From Sphaerisporangium aureirubrum (GTDB lineage: Bacteria; Actinomycetota; Actinomycetes; Streptosporangiales; Streptosporangiaceae), in NCBI RefSeq assembly GCF_042658925.1, contig NZ_JBHSRF010000006.1:1-64000 (forward strand): a DNA stretch of 64,000 nucleotides, given 5' to 3'. The translations under genes were made by a program, and so were the position numbers. The notes below the pieces were generated by a model that was not told where the DNA came from, made no database searches, and was given only the letters and a program-made list of their open reading frames with translations. Below, one piece after another: positions 9,617 through 18,675 of the stretch (position 1 is its first letter; the number at the start of each line of letters is the position of its first letter).

Positions 9617-9656
9617 CCGGCCCGCTCGGGCCGGTGGTCGAGAGAGAAGACCACAG

Positions 9657-10856
9657 ATGGACGCGACGACCCGGGTGCCGGTCCGGCGCCTGGCGTGGTT
9701 ACGCGGCGAGCTGGCCCGATGGCAGGCCGACGGCCTCATCGACGCCGCCACCGCCGCCCAGATCGGCGCCCGCTACGCCCCGGGGCGCCGGCTCAGCCTG
9801 GAACGGCTCATCCTCGTGCTCGGCGGCGGCTTCCTCGGCGTGGGCCTGATCTGGCTGGTCTCGGCGAATCTTCACCGCATCTCGCCGCTGACCCGCTTCG
9901 CCGGGATCCTGATCATCTGGCTGGGCGCCGCTGCCCTCGCCGAGGTGCTGGCCCGGCGGCCACGCGAGGACGGCCGGTCGCGCCCACCGGGCGACGGCGG
10001 GGCCGTGACGGCGGCCCGGCTGGTGACCGTGCTGGCCGGAGGCGGCGTGGTCTTCCAGGCCGCGCAGAGCCTCCAGGTCCCCGCCTACGACTCGAGCCTG
10101 CTCGGGGTCTGGGCCGCGGGCGCGCTGGCCTACGCGTACGCCACCGGGTCCCGGGGGCCGCTGCTGGCGGCGCTGGCGCTCGGCGCGGGCTGGTACAGCT
10201 GGTTCGCCGGGGAACGGCTGTCCATCGGGGCGGGTGCCGCGGTGGCCCTGCTGATCGCGGGGGTGGTGTCCGTGGCGGTCGCCGTGCTGCACGAGTCCGG
10301 GTGGCTGCCCGGGTTCGCCCCGCTGTGGCGGCTCGCCGGGGTGGTGCTCGTGCTCACCGGCCTGTTCATCGCGGTGTTCCCCGGCGCGTCCGGTGCCGGC
10401 GGCATGTACGGCTCGGTGGCGATCTGGCCGGGGCTGGTGGCCGTGGTGCTGGCCGCCGCCGCCGCGCTCGGCCTCGGCGACGCCGAGGGACGCAGGGAGG
10501 TCGCGGCGGTGGTCGTCATGCTGGGTGCCGCGCTGCTGCTGGTGGCCTGGGCGCCCGCGATGGCCGCGTACCCGGCCGGGCCGGGCGCGGCGCAGACCGC
10601 GCGGGCGCTGGCGGGCACGATCGTCTACGTCCTGTCCGCCGTGTGGTTCGCCGTCGTGGCGGCCAGGCGCGACCTGTCCCCGCTGGTGTACGTCGTCACC
10701 GGCGCGCTCGTGCTGTTCGTGACCGTGCAGAGTTTCGCGGTGTTCCAGCCGCTGCTGTCGGGGGCGGCGCTGTTCCTCGTCCTCGGCGTCGTGTTCCTCG
10801 TCACCGGTGTGCTGGTCGACTACGGCCGCCGCAGGCTCATGCGGGTGGTGCGATGA
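9657..10856 (+). CDS. DUF2157 domain membrane protein
   Basis: A 399-residue protein. A short soluble N-terminus (LRGELARWQADGLIDAATAAQI) matches the DUF2157 opening, followed by a long series of Ala/Leu/Val/Gly transmembrane helices. The ATG at 9657 sits behind a GAGAGAGAAG ribosome site; the extension to 9609 is not hydrophobic and was rejected. The stop overlaps the next start by ATGA, so translation is probably coupled to the GDYXXLXY-type gene, a partner that often accompanies DUF2157 genes. Function unknown. Confidence 0.8.
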   Translation: MDATTRVPVRRLAWLRGELARWQADGLIDAATAAQIGARYAPGRRLSLERLILVLGGGFLGVGLIWLVSANLHRISPLTRFAGILIIWLGAAALAEVLARRPREDGRSRPPGDGGAVTAARLVTVLAGGGVVFQAAQSLQVPAYDSSLLGVWAAGALAYAYATGSRGPLLAALALGAGWYSWFAGERLSIGAGAAVALLIAGVVSVAVAVLHESGWLPGFAPLWRLAGVVLVLTGLFIAVFPGASGAGGMYGSVAIWPGLVAVVLAAAAALGLGDAEGRREVAAVVVMLGAALLLVAWAPAMAAYPAGPGAAQTARALAGTIVYVLSAVWFAVVAARRDLSPLVYVVTGALVLFVTVQSFAVFQPLLSGAALFLVLGVVFLVTGVLVDYGRRRLMRVVR

Positions 10857-11329
10857 CCAGGCTGATGTCCCGTCCCGTGCTGGTGGCGCTGGCACTGGTG
10901 CTCCAGCTCGCGCTGCTCGCGGTGGCGGTGTGGCCCCAGCTGTCCGCCCGGCTGACCGGCACGCGCTACCGCCTGGCCGTGGGCCCGGTGGACCCCATCG
11001 ACCCCTTCCGCGGCGCGTACGTCATGCTCGCCTACCCCGGCCTGCCCGCGGCGAGCAACCTGCGGCCCGGCCGGGTCTACGTGCCTCTGGCGCCCGACGG
11101 CACGCTGTGGAAGGGCACCGGCATCGTGACCCGGCGCCCGGCGGCCCCGCCGTACCTCTCCTGCGAGACGCGCGGCGAGGGGCCGCTGAGCTGCGGCATC
11201 GACAGCCTGTTCCTGCCCGAGGACGCCGCGCGGCGCACGCAGGACGAGCTCGGTGCCGACCGCGCCGCGGCGGTGGTGCGCGTCGACGCGCAGGGCAACG
11301 CCGCGGTGGTCGCCATCGAGCCCCGCTGA
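10853..11329 (+). CDS. GDYXXLXY-type membrane-anchored protein
   Basis: A 158-residue protein with one N-terminal transmembrane segment (VLVALALVLQLALLAVAVW) and an extracellular-like domain containing GPVDPIDPFRGAYVMLAY. That stretch corresponds to the PxDPxxxxRGDYVxLxY signature of the GDYXXLXY family, with Ala in place of Asp. Two Cys residues (LSCETRGEGPLSC) could form a disulfide. It overlaps the DUF2157 gene by four bases. Role unknown. An ATG at 10865 is an alternative start. Confidence 0.75.
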   Translation: MTRLMSRPVLVALALVLQLALLAVAVWPQLSARLTGTRYRLAVGPVDPIDPFRGAYVMLAYPGLPAASNLRPGRVYVPLAPDGTLWKGTGIVTRRPAAPPYLSCETRGEGPLSCGIDSLFLPEDAARRTQDELGADRAAAVVRVDAQGNAAVVAIEPR

Positions 11330-11338
11330 CCCGCGGAA

Positions 11339-11363
11339 CGCCCCGCGGCCTGGCCGCGGGGCG
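11339..11363 (+). terminator. Hairpin terminator after the DUF2157 unit
   Basis: Twelve bases (CGCCCCGCGGCC) and their exact complement separated by a single T form a very GC-rich stem ten bases after the stop. It also faces the end of the convergent DUF397 gene. Confidence 0.7.
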
Positions 11364-11390
11364 GGGTGCGGGTGGTGGCGCGCGGACTGC

Positions 11391-11621
11391 TCAGTCGTCG
11401 AACTCGCCGTCGCGCACGCCGAGGACGAAGGCGCGCCACTCACCCGCCGTGTATCTCAGCACGGTGCCGTTGGGATCGGCCGGGTTGCGCAGGGCGACCG
11501 CCCCGCCGGGAAGGTAGGCGATCTCGATGCGGTCGTCGGACGTGCTGCCGGGAGCGCTCAACCACGTGACATCGGAGATGTCCAGCGCGTACAGCTCGGC
11601 CTTCTCGCCTGCGTCGCTCAT
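11391..11621 (-). CDS. DUF397 domain small protein
   Basis: A 76-residue protein of the actinobacterial DUF397 family. Typical features are VTWLSAP near the start, the central YLPGGAVALRNPADPNGTVLRYT and the closing AGEWRAFVLGVRDGEFDD. DUF397 genes usually lie beside an XRE-type regulator gene and are thought to partner it, but none is adjacent here. AGGAG lies about 12 bases before the start. The role is unknown. Confidence 0.85.
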   Translation of the reverse strand: MSDAGEKAELYALDISDVTWLSAPGSTSDDRIEIAYLPGGAVALRNPADPNGTVLRYTAGEWRAFVLGVRDGEFDD

Positions 11622-11750
11622 CGTCGACCAATTCTCCTTCTGGTACGGCCCGGGACGCCGGGGGTCGGCACACCAGTTCGGGAGAATACACGTCGTCCAG
11701 GTCCGCCGTGCCGATCCGTGACGGATCGGTTTCGGACCGGAATCGCCGGA

Positions 11751-12479
11751 TCAGCGCCAGCCGCTCAGGGGGTACATCTCGCCGGGGGCGAGCTCGCGGC
11801 GGCCGTGCAGCAGCGTGCTCACGGTGACGACGTGGTAGCCCTTCTTCTTCAGCGAGCGCAGGATGCCGGGCATCGCGGCCACGGTCTCCGGCCAGATGTC
11901 GTGCATGAGCACGATCCGGTCGCGCGCGGCGTCGGCGAGGACCCGGCGGGTGATGGCCTTGGTGTTCCGCAGCTCCCAGTCGCGGGAGGTCCGGTTCCAC
12001 AGGATCTGCGACAGGCCGAGCTCGGCCGCGATGCCCGAGACGCGCTCGTCGGTGTCGCCGTACGGGGGCCGCATCAGCGTGGGGCGCTTGCCGGTGGCGC
12101 GTTCGATGGAGTCCTGGGCGCGCACCAGCTCGTCGCGGATCAGGCCGTCGTACAGCGACGTCAGGTGCGGGTGGTCGTAGGTGTGGTTGCCGATCTCGTG
12201 CCCGGCGCGGGCGATGGCGCGGGCGGTCGCGCGGTACTTCTCGGCGTGCTGGCCCATCAGGAAGAAGGTGACCTTGGTCTTGTCGCGGCGCAGGGTCTCC
12301 AGCAGCTTGCGGGTGTACGGGCCGGGGCCGTCGTCGAAGGTCAGCGCGATGCACTTCACCTTGGCGCAGTTCACGGCCTTTGCCTTGGCCGCCGGGCCGC
12401 TCGTGTCGGCCGCCGCGACCGGCGCCACCGTGAGCGTCGCCACGGCCGCGATCAGGATCGGAAGCCACCGCCGCATCAT
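11751..12479 (-). CDS. Secreted polysaccharide deacetylase (NodB type)
   Basis: A 242-residue carbohydrate esterase 4 protein. A signal peptide (MMRRWLPILIAAVATLTVA, cleaved near residue 24) precedes the NodB domain with TFDDGPG (Asp49, Asp50), the metal-binding GHEIGNHTYDHPHL (HxxxH), RPPYGDTD and a final VLMHDI. It likely removes N-acetyl groups from peptidoglycan or chitin-like polymers outside the cell. The ATG at 12479 has a strong GGGAGGAG seven bases upstream; the longer frame to 12734 has no signal-peptide logic. Confidence 0.9.
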   Translation of the reverse strand: MMRRWLPILIAAVATLTVAPVAAADTSGPAAKAKAVNCAKVKCIALTFDDGPGPYTRKLLETLRRDKTKVTFFLMGQHAEKYRATARAIARAGHEIGNHTYDHPHLTSLYDGLIRDELVRAQDSIERATGKRPTLMRPPYGDTDERVSGIAAELGLSQILWNRTSRDWELRNTKAITRRVLADAARDRIVLMHDIWPETVAAMPGILRSLKKKGYHVVTVSTLLHGRRELAPGEMYPLSGWR

Positions 12480-12745
12480 TTGTCTCCTCCCATCAGCGCG
12501 CGCCACCTTATCCCAAAGAGTGCGCCAGCTGAGAAACCATGCCATACCGGTAAATACTTCAGACGCGTCCCCCTGTTTCCCCCTGGATCCCGTTCCAGTC
12601 CTCCACCGCGCGGGGTCACTACCCTCGACGCTGGTCAAGGCGGCCGGCGGCAGGCGCCCGGGCCGGTCAAGAATCCCCATAGAGATCTCATGTGAGTTAC
12701 AGACGGTAAGAATTCGGTGACTTCGGGTCGCCATGCTGGACGGTC

Positions 12746-13798
12746 ATGGGGTCCTACTCGCTGGATGACATCAGGGCGACGCGAAAACGCAGGGATTCGT
12801 GGTGGACGGTGTTCCTCGTCGACCCGATCGCCTGCAGGGTGACGCTGCTCGTGGCCAACCACACCGACATCACGCCGAACGGCCTCACGCGCCTGTCCCT
12901 GGTCCTCGGGATGGGGGCGGCGGCGTGCTTCGCGACCGGGCGCCTGGCGCTCGGGGCGCTGGTCTTCTACCTGAGCTTCGTGGTCGACTGCATGGACGGC
13001 AAGATCGCCCGGCTGAAGGGCACCGGCACGCCGTTCGGCCTGTGGCTGGACTACGTGGGCGACCGCATCCGGGTGGTGTGCTGCGCCTGCGGCCTCGCCT
13101 ACGGCCAGTACGCGGAGACCGGCCGCCTGGCCTACGTGCTGCTCGGCGCGGCCATCGCCGTGCTGGACCTGTTCCGCTACGTCAACGCGCCGCAGATGAA
13201 ACGGGTCCGCCGCACGGCCAGGGCCCGCCACCGCGCCGCGCTGCGCGCCGAGCTCGCCGCCGTCCGGGACGCCATGGCCGTCGACTGGCTCACCCAGGAC
13301 CGCGGCGACCACGCGCCGGGCCCGTCCCGGCCGCCGGTGGCGCCCGAGCCCGAGGCGGTGGCGACGGTCAGGCCCACGGCGCGGCCCGAGTTCGTGACGC
13401 TGTTCGGGCCCGTGGCGGTGGGGGCCGTGCTGTCCCACGCGCCGCCCGAGGCGTGGCGCGGCGCGGGGCCGGCGCCGATGGCGGCGGAGCCGAAGGTGGG
13501 CGCGCGGCGGCGCGTCGGCGGGTTCCTGGCCGCGTGCCGGGTGCGGACGCACCTGATGAGCGGCATCGAGTTCCACGCGGCCGTGTTCGTGGTGGCCCCG
13601 CTGGCCGGGGCCGAGGCGCTGCTGCCGGTCACGGTCACGGCGGGCGCCCTGCTCGTCCTCAACGAAATCTTTCTGATCTACCGCATGTGGCAGGCCACGC
13701 GCGCGGTGGCGGCCCGGGCCGTACGGCCGGTCCCGCGCCCCGCCGAGAGCCCGCGGCTGCGTACCGATCCGTTCCGCACGGGGGTGGAGATCCGATGA
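12746..13798 (+). CDS. CDP-alcohol phosphatidyltransferase family protein
   Basis: A 350-residue membrane enzyme. The catalytic signature D-x2-DG-x2-AR-x8-G-x3-D-x3-D reads DCMDGKIAR from Asp81, then GLWLDYVGD. This motif binds CDP-alcohols with divalent metal to displace CMP. Hydrophobic helices flank it, and the tail after about residue 170 is a poorly conserved Ala/Pro/Arg-rich extension followed by two more helices. The stop overlaps the sulfotransferase start by ATGA, so the two are one unit. The product alcohol is unknown; with the glycerophosphotransferase-like neighbour, a polyol-phosphate or phospholipid headgroup is plausible. Confidence 0.85.
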   Translation: MGSYSLDDIRATRKRRDSWWTVFLVDPIACRVTLLVANHTDITPNGLTRLSLVLGMGAAACFATGRLALGALVFYLSFVVDCMDGKIARLKGTGTPFGLWLDYVGDRIRVVCCACGLAYGQYAETGRLAYVLLGAAIAVLDLFRYVNAPQMKRVRRTARARHRAALRAELAAVRDAMAVDWLTQDRGDHAPGPSRPPVAPEPEAVATVRPTARPEFVTLFGPVAVGAVLSHAPPEAWRGAGPAPMAAEPKVGARRRVGGFLAACRVRTHLMSGIEFHAAVFVVAPLAGAEALLPVTVTAGALLVLNEIFLIYRMWQATRAVAARAVRPVPRPAESPRLRTDPFRTGVEIR

Positions 13799-14838
13799 GT
13801 ACCGACCGGCCGATCTTCGTGGTCGGCTGCCCGCGTTCCGGCACCACGATGTTGCAGCTCATGCTCCATTCGCATGAGCGCATCGCGGTCCCGCCGGAGA
13901 CGCGGTTCCTGCTGTCCGCCTACTACCACCGCCGCCTGCACGGGGACATGCGCGACGCCGGCAGGCGCCGCGCGCTCGCCGAGTGGATCGCGGGGGACAA
14001 GGCCACCAGGTTCCACGAGCTCGGGCTGGACCGGGAGACGTACGTGCGGCGGGCCTCGGAGGGGCCGGGGTCGCTCGGCTCGGTGGTCGGCGAGGCGTTC
14101 CGGGAGTACGGCGAGCGGTTCGGCAAGCCGCGGTGGGGGGACAAGCGGCCGGCCTACATCAGGTACGCCGGCGTGCTGCTGCGGCTGTTCCCCGACGCGC
14201 AGTTCGTGCATCTGATCCGGGACGGCCGCGACTGCGTGGCCTCGCTGAAGGAGATGCCCTGGTACACCCTGGACGTCCACCACGCCATCGCCAACTGGGC
14301 CGAGTCCGTGGACCAGGGCCGGCGGCTCGCCAGGACCCTGCCGGCCGGGAGCTACCACGAGCTGCGGTACGAGGACCTCACCGCCGACCCCGCCGCCGAG
14401 CTGGCCAGGCTGTGCGCGTTCCTCGGTGAGGAGTTCGAGCCCTCGATGTGCGAGCCCCAGCGGGTGGCGGACGTCGCGGTGCCCGCCAGGAAGGTGTGGC
14501 ACAGCAACACCCGCAACGAGGTCTCGGCGGCCCGGGTGGGCAGCTGGGCCACCCGGCTGGAGCCGTGGGAGATCGCGCTGTGCGAGGAGGTGCTCGGCCA
14601 CCGCCTGCGCGACCACGGCTACGAGGTGAGCGGCGACGCGAGGGCGTCGGCGCGCCACCTGCTCACCTACCGCAGGACGGTGGCCCGCCGCGCCCTCGGC
14701 CGCTGGGAGCGCCAGGCCCGCGACCACGTCAACCGCCACCGCGAACCCGGTCCCCTGGCCGCCATGCTCACCTCGGGCCAGCTCTCCATGGCCCGCGTCC
14801 CCCGCCAGCGCACGGCCCGCGAGCTGATCAAGGGGTAG
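13795..14838 (+). CDS. Sulfotransferase family protein
   Basis: A 347-residue cytoplasmic enzyme of the PAPS-dependent sulfotransferase fold. The 5'-phosphosulfate-binding loop is GCPRSGTTMLQ near the N-terminus, and the 3'-phosphate-binding region is LIRDGRDCVASL. RYEDLTADPAAELARLCAFLG is the usual late helix. It probably sulfates a carbohydrate or lipid headgroup. It is coupled to the CDP-alcohol phosphatidyltransferase by a 4-base overlap and converges on the glycosyltransferase genes. Confidence 0.88.
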   Translation: MSTDRPIFVVGCPRSGTTMLQLMLHSHERIAVPPETRFLLSAYYHRRLHGDMRDAGRRRALAEWIAGDKATRFHELGLDRETYVRRASEGPGSLGSVVGEAFREYGERFGKPRWGDKRPAYIRYAGVLLRLFPDAQFVHLIRDGRDCVASLKEMPWYTLDVHHAIANWAESVDQGRRLARTLPAGSYHELRYEDLTADPAAELARLCAFLGEEFEPSMCEPQRVADVAVPARKVWHSNTRNEVSAARVGSWATRLEPWEIALCEEVLGHRLRDHGYEVSGDARASARHLLTYRRTVARRALGRWERQARDHVNRHREPGPLAAMLTSGQLSMARVPRQRTARELIKG

Positions 14839-14907
14839 CGCCGCCGGAACCGCCGGTCCGAGGGACGGCACGGACCTCGGGCGCCGTCGCCGCCTGGAAC
14901 CGTGCGG

Positions 14908-16002
14908 TCAGCGGCGGATGGCCGTGAACAGGTCCTCCCAGCGGTCGAGCACCGGATCCAGGCGGAAGGACGCCGCGTGGGCGCGGGCGGCGGCGCCGAG
15001 ACGGCGGCGGCGGGCCGGGTCGGCCATCAGGCCGGCCAGGGCGCCGGTGAAGGCGTCCAGGTCCGGGTGCGGCACCAGGGCGCCCGTCGTGCCGTCCAGC
15101 ACCAGGGAGCGCACGCCGCCGGACACGTCGAAGGCGACGGCGGGCATGCCGTACGCCGCCGCCTCGGCGACCACGGGCGGCAGGCCCTCGTGCTCGCTGG
15201 TCAGGCCGAGCACGGCGGCGTTCAGGTACTCCCGGCCGAGCTGCGCCGCGGTGACCCGCCCGCGGAACACCACCTGGTCCGCGACGCCCGCCCCCGCCGC
15301 GCAGGCCCGCAGCCGCGGCAGCTCGGGCCCGTCGCCGATGAGGTGGAGCTCCCACCCGGCGCGGGCCCGGGCCGCCCGCGCGAACGCGGTGATGAGCCGG
15401 TCGAACCGCTTGACCGCCACCAGCCTCCCCACCCCGAGCACCCGGGGCACGTCCAGGTACGACGTGGTGGCGGGCCACGTCCGCAGCGGGTTCGGCAGGT
15501 CCACCGCGTTCGGCAGCAGCGCCTCCTCGGCGAACCGCCACGCGTCGTCGGCGCTGAGGAAGGCCGCCCGGTCCAGGGCGCCGTAGTGCCGCCGCACCGC
15601 CGCCAGGTGCCCGGCGTCCCGCGCCTGCGCGAACGACCCGTGGTACTGCCCGATGCCCCGCAGTCCGTCCGGCACCACCCCGGCCAGCACGTCCGCCACC
15701 TCGGGACAGGTCATCACCGCGAACCCCTCACCGAGCCCCCTGAGCGTCCGCGCCCCCCACCACCGCGCCACGCCGCGCCGCCCGGCCCCCCGCCCCGGCG
15801 CGTGCCGCTCGTACAACGGCCGCTCGACGTACCGGAACGGCGCGCCGCCCCCGTGCCGCAGCCCGGCGACGTGCGCCGCGTAGCCGCGCAGCGCGAGCCC
15901 CTGCGCGAGCGTGTGGGTCGCCTGCTGCACGCCGCCGAGAGCGTCGGCGTCCACGCAGACGAACACGACCGCGCCGCGGCCGTGCCCGGGGGGCGGCGTC
16001 AT
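14908..16002 (-). CDS. Glycosyltransferase family 4 (group 1)
   Basis: A 364-residue GT-B glycosyltransferase. The N-terminal half has DALGGVQQATHTLAQGLALRGY, a typical acceptor-side opening. The C-terminal half has VLGVGRLVAVKRFDRLITAF, GDGPELPRL and the EHEGLPPVVAEAAAYGMPAVA donor-sugar motif. The start at 16002 (MTPPPGHGR) overlaps the stop of the upstream GT2 gene by ATGA, so they are cotranscribed. It likely adds a sugar to a surface polymer. Confidence 0.9.
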   Translation of the reverse strand: MTPPPGHGRGAVVFVCVDADALGGVQQATHTLAQGLALRGYAAHVAGLRHGGGAPFRYVERPLYERHAPGRGAGRRGVARWWGARTLRGLGEGFAVMTCPEVADVLAGVVPDGLRGIGQYHGSFAQARDAGHLAAVRRHYGALDRAAFLSADDAWRFAEEALLPNAVDLPNPLRTWPATTSYLDVPRVLGVGRLVAVKRFDRLITAFARAARARAGWELHLIGDGPELPRLRACAAGAGVADQVVFRGRVTAAQLGREYLNAAVLGLTSEHEGLPPVVAEAAAYGMPAVAFDVSGGVRSLVLDGTTGALVPHPDLDAFTGALAGLMADPARRRRLGAAARAHAASFRLDPVLDRWEDLFTAIRR

Positions 16003-18560
16003 CGGCGGCGCCCGCGCAGGTGGAAGAAGGCGTCCACGACCCGGGCCGCCGCCTCGCCGGTCTCCTCGGCGCAGAACAGGGCGCGGAAGTCGGCGTACCG
16101 GGCGGCGTGGCGCTCCCGCACCCCCTCCAGGTCGGCGAGGGCCGCGACCAGCTCCCGGGGGGTCTCCAGCACCGGGCCGGGGGCGATCTCCCTGACCTCC
16201 GGGGCGGGGCCGCCCGGGCAGTAGACCAGGATGGGCCGCCCGGTGCAGGCGTAGTCCCTGACGAGGGGCATGTGGTCGCCCGCCAGCGCGTCCGAGGCGA
16301 GGAGGAGGTCGTTGACCTCGGGATACGCGGCGGCGGCGCGCACGAGGTGGCGCACCCGGCGGGGGATCGGGTGACCCGGCCCGGCGCGCAGCACGATGAC
16401 CCACCGGCCCGCGAGCGACTCGGCCAGGGTCTCCAGGCCGTCGTCCCGTGCGCCGCCGGCCGGGGCGTACAGCAGGATGCGGCGGTCCTGCGGGATCTCC
16501 AGCGCCTCCCGCACCCGGGGTCCGGCGCCGGGGTCGCCGGTGACCAGCACGTCGCACTTGGGCGACCCGAACCCCAGCACGGTGCCGGTGAACTCACTGG
16601 CCGGCACGAAGACCCGCTCGAACTCCGGCCCGGGGGACACCAGCGCGTCCCACCGGGCGACCGCCGCGCGCCGCACGGCCGCGTCGCCGCCCGGCCCCGG
16701 CCCCGGGAACCCGTCCCAGGTCTGCAGGTACCGCGTCCTGGCGGGCTTGGGGAACCCCGGGGGAAGGCCGCGGTCGTCCACCCAGTACCCGGAGCGGGCG
16801 AGCAGCCAGACGTACCGCCAGCTCATCCGGCGGACCAGCGGCACGTCCGCCGGGAAGCCCCCGGCGCCGTCCCGCGCCGACCAGCACACCCTCAGCGGCA
16901 GGCCGCGCCGCCGGATCTCCTCGTGGACGTACTTCGGGTTGCCCGTGCAGGCGGCCCCGCCCGCCGACTCGAACAGGGCGAGGTCGCGGCGCGGCGGGAC
17001 CACGCGGATCAGCCGCCGGTACACCCATTCCTTGATCCCGGCGCCGGTCAGGGCGCGCAGCGGGCGCGGCCGGGGCCCGCGGCGCGGGGCTCCGGCGCGG
17101 CGCCAGGAGACCCGCAGGAAGGCGCTCTCGCCGACGGGCGCCACGGTGAAGCGGCGGCCCGCCGCGGTGAGCACCAGCGGGGGGGTGGCGGGGTCGACGA
17201 GCAGCCGGTCGCTGGTGTGGTGGCCGTCGGGGCGGGTGAACCTGATCAGGGCGTCGGTGCGGCCGTCGCGGACCGGCCGCATCCCGGCCAGGTCCATCTC
17301 GGCGCGGATCAGGTAGCCGCCGTCCGGCTGCCTGCGCGGCGACAGCCGTACCCGCAGCCCTCGCACCACCAGGTCCGCCACGGTCCGCCCCCGGCGCAGC
17401 ACGGCGAACGGGTCGTAGGTCCTGACGGTCACCGACAGGACCGTGCCCGTCGCGGCGATCTCGGTGACCTCGTGCCGGATCCGGGAGGCCGAGAACGGCA
17501 GCTCGGCCAGGCCGAGCCCGGTGATGTCCAGCCCCGGGTGGGCCCGCGTCCCCCAGTAGGTGCGGCCGTCCACCCGCAGGGCGTGCCTCGGCGCCGCCCG
17601 GGGCGGGGTGAGTGACCGGGCGGCGACGACCAGGTCCTCGGCGCGGTCGGCCTGGACGAGATGGCAGCACACGGCGACCATCGGGTCCACCAGGGCCGTG
17701 GCGCCGGGCTCCAGCTCGTCCAGGTAGGGCCGCAGCACCGCCGCGAACTCCTTGACCCACACCGTGCTCCGGCGCGGCAGCCCGTCCAGGTGGCCGCGCA
17801 GGTCGTGGCCGAGGAACCGCCGCTGCCGGTGGGTCACCAGCTCGGGGGCCCCGCCGTCGCGCAGCCGCGCGTCCGCCAGCCGGGCGGCCCGCACGCGCCG
17901 CCGCACCGACTCCATCTCCCCGCCGTCCGCCTCGTCCCCGCCGGGCGCCGGGGCGGCGAGGTGGACGGTCCAGGGGACGACCGCGAACCGGCGCGCGTCG
18001 CGGAACACCGCGGCGGTGAGGACGACGTCCTCGTCGTACACGTCCTCGGGGAAGCGCAGGCCGTGCTCGCGCAGGAACGCGGTGCGGTACAGCTTGTTGG
18101 TCGCCGCCCCGTCCAGGAACATGCGCGGCTCGGCCCGGATCCCGTCGACCACCCGCCGCGGCGTGTAGAGCCCTCTCCGGGGCGTACCGGACGCCCGGCG
18201 GCCCCGCGCGAGGGCGGCCCGCTCGATCGGCCCGGTCGCGAAGTCCGCCCCGGTCCGCTCCACCTCGGCGAGCAGGCTGCCGCAGGCGTGCCTGGTCAGC
18301 TCGGCCCCGCCGTCCAGGACCATGACGTACGGCGCCCGTGCGGCGTCCAGCCCGTCGTTGCGCGCGGCCCCGCGTCCCCCGGTGGCCTGCCCCTGCAGGT
18401 ACCGCAGCCGCGCGTCCGCGCTCACGGGGCGGCCGTCCCGCTCGCCGACGACGATCAGTTCGAGGTTGCGCAGCGACTGCCCGAGCACCGACGCGACGGC
18501 GCGGGAGATCCCGGCCGGTTCGTCACAGATGGCGAGCACAACGCTGACGTCCGGCCGCAT
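15999..18560 (-). CDS. GT2 glycosyltransferase fused to a CDP-glycerol glycerophosphotransferase-like domain
   Basis: An 853-residue fusion. Residues 1 to about 220 form a GT-A domain (DVSVVLAICDEPAGISRAVASVLGQSL; RGAARNDGLDAARAPYVMVLDGG). A beta-rich middle region follows. From about 525 to the end it resembles TagB/TagF enzymes (NPKYVHEEIRRRGL, MSWRYVWLLARSGYWVDD, FGSPKCDVL, NDLLLASDALAGDH). These enzymes polymerise glycerol phosphate in teichoic acids. The motif that normally reads TWHG is TWDG here, and the ITDYSS-type motif is altered, so the canonical activity is doubtful. It is the first gene of the minus-strand pair. Confidence 0.82.
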   Translation of the reverse strand: MRPDVSVVLAICDEPAGISRAVASVLGQSLRNLELIVVGERDGRPVSADARLRYLQGQATGGRGAARNDGLDAARAPYVMVLDGGAELTRHACGSLLAEVERTGADFATGPIERAALARGRRASGTPRRGLYTPRRVVDGIRAEPRMFLDGAATNKLYRTAFLREHGLRFPEDVYDEDVVLTAAVFRDARRFAVVPWTVHLAAPAPGGDEADGGEMESVRRRVRAARLADARLRDGGAPELVTHRQRRFLGHDLRGHLDGLPRRSTVWVKEFAAVLRPYLDELEPGATALVDPMVAVCCHLVQADRAEDLVVAARSLTPPRAAPRHALRVDGRTYWGTRAHPGLDITGLGLAELPFSASRIRHEVTEIAATGTVLSVTVRTYDPFAVLRRGRTVADLVVRGLRVRLSPRRQPDGGYLIRAEMDLAGMRPVRDGRTDALIRFTRPDGHHTSDRLLVDPATPPLVLTAAGRRFTVAPVGESAFLRVSWRRAGAPRRGPRPRPLRALTGAGIKEWVYRRLIRVVPPRRDLALFESAGGAACTGNPKYVHEEIRRRGLPLRVCWSARDGAGGFPADVPLVRRMSWRYVWLLARSGYWVDDRGLPPGFPKPARTRYLQTWDGFPGPGPGGDAAVRRAAVARWDALVSPGPEFERVFVPASEFTGTVLGFGSPKCDVLVTGDPGAGPRVREALEIPQDRRILLYAPAGGARDDGLETLAESLAGRWVIVLRAGPGHPIPRRVRHLVRAAAAYPEVNDLLLASDALAGDHMPLVRDYACTGRPILVYCPGGPAPEVREIAPGPVLETPRELVAALADLEGVRERHAARYADFRALFCAEETGEAAARVVDAFFHLRGRRR

Positions 18561-18675
18561 GCTTCCCCCCGAGTCGGCATCGTGGCTGACTCGGGTATTC
18601 CCTTGCCGTGGGCCGCGCCGCCCTCCACAGCGGACTGCTGACCCCGACTTGCCGGACTTTTGCGCTTATGGCCGG

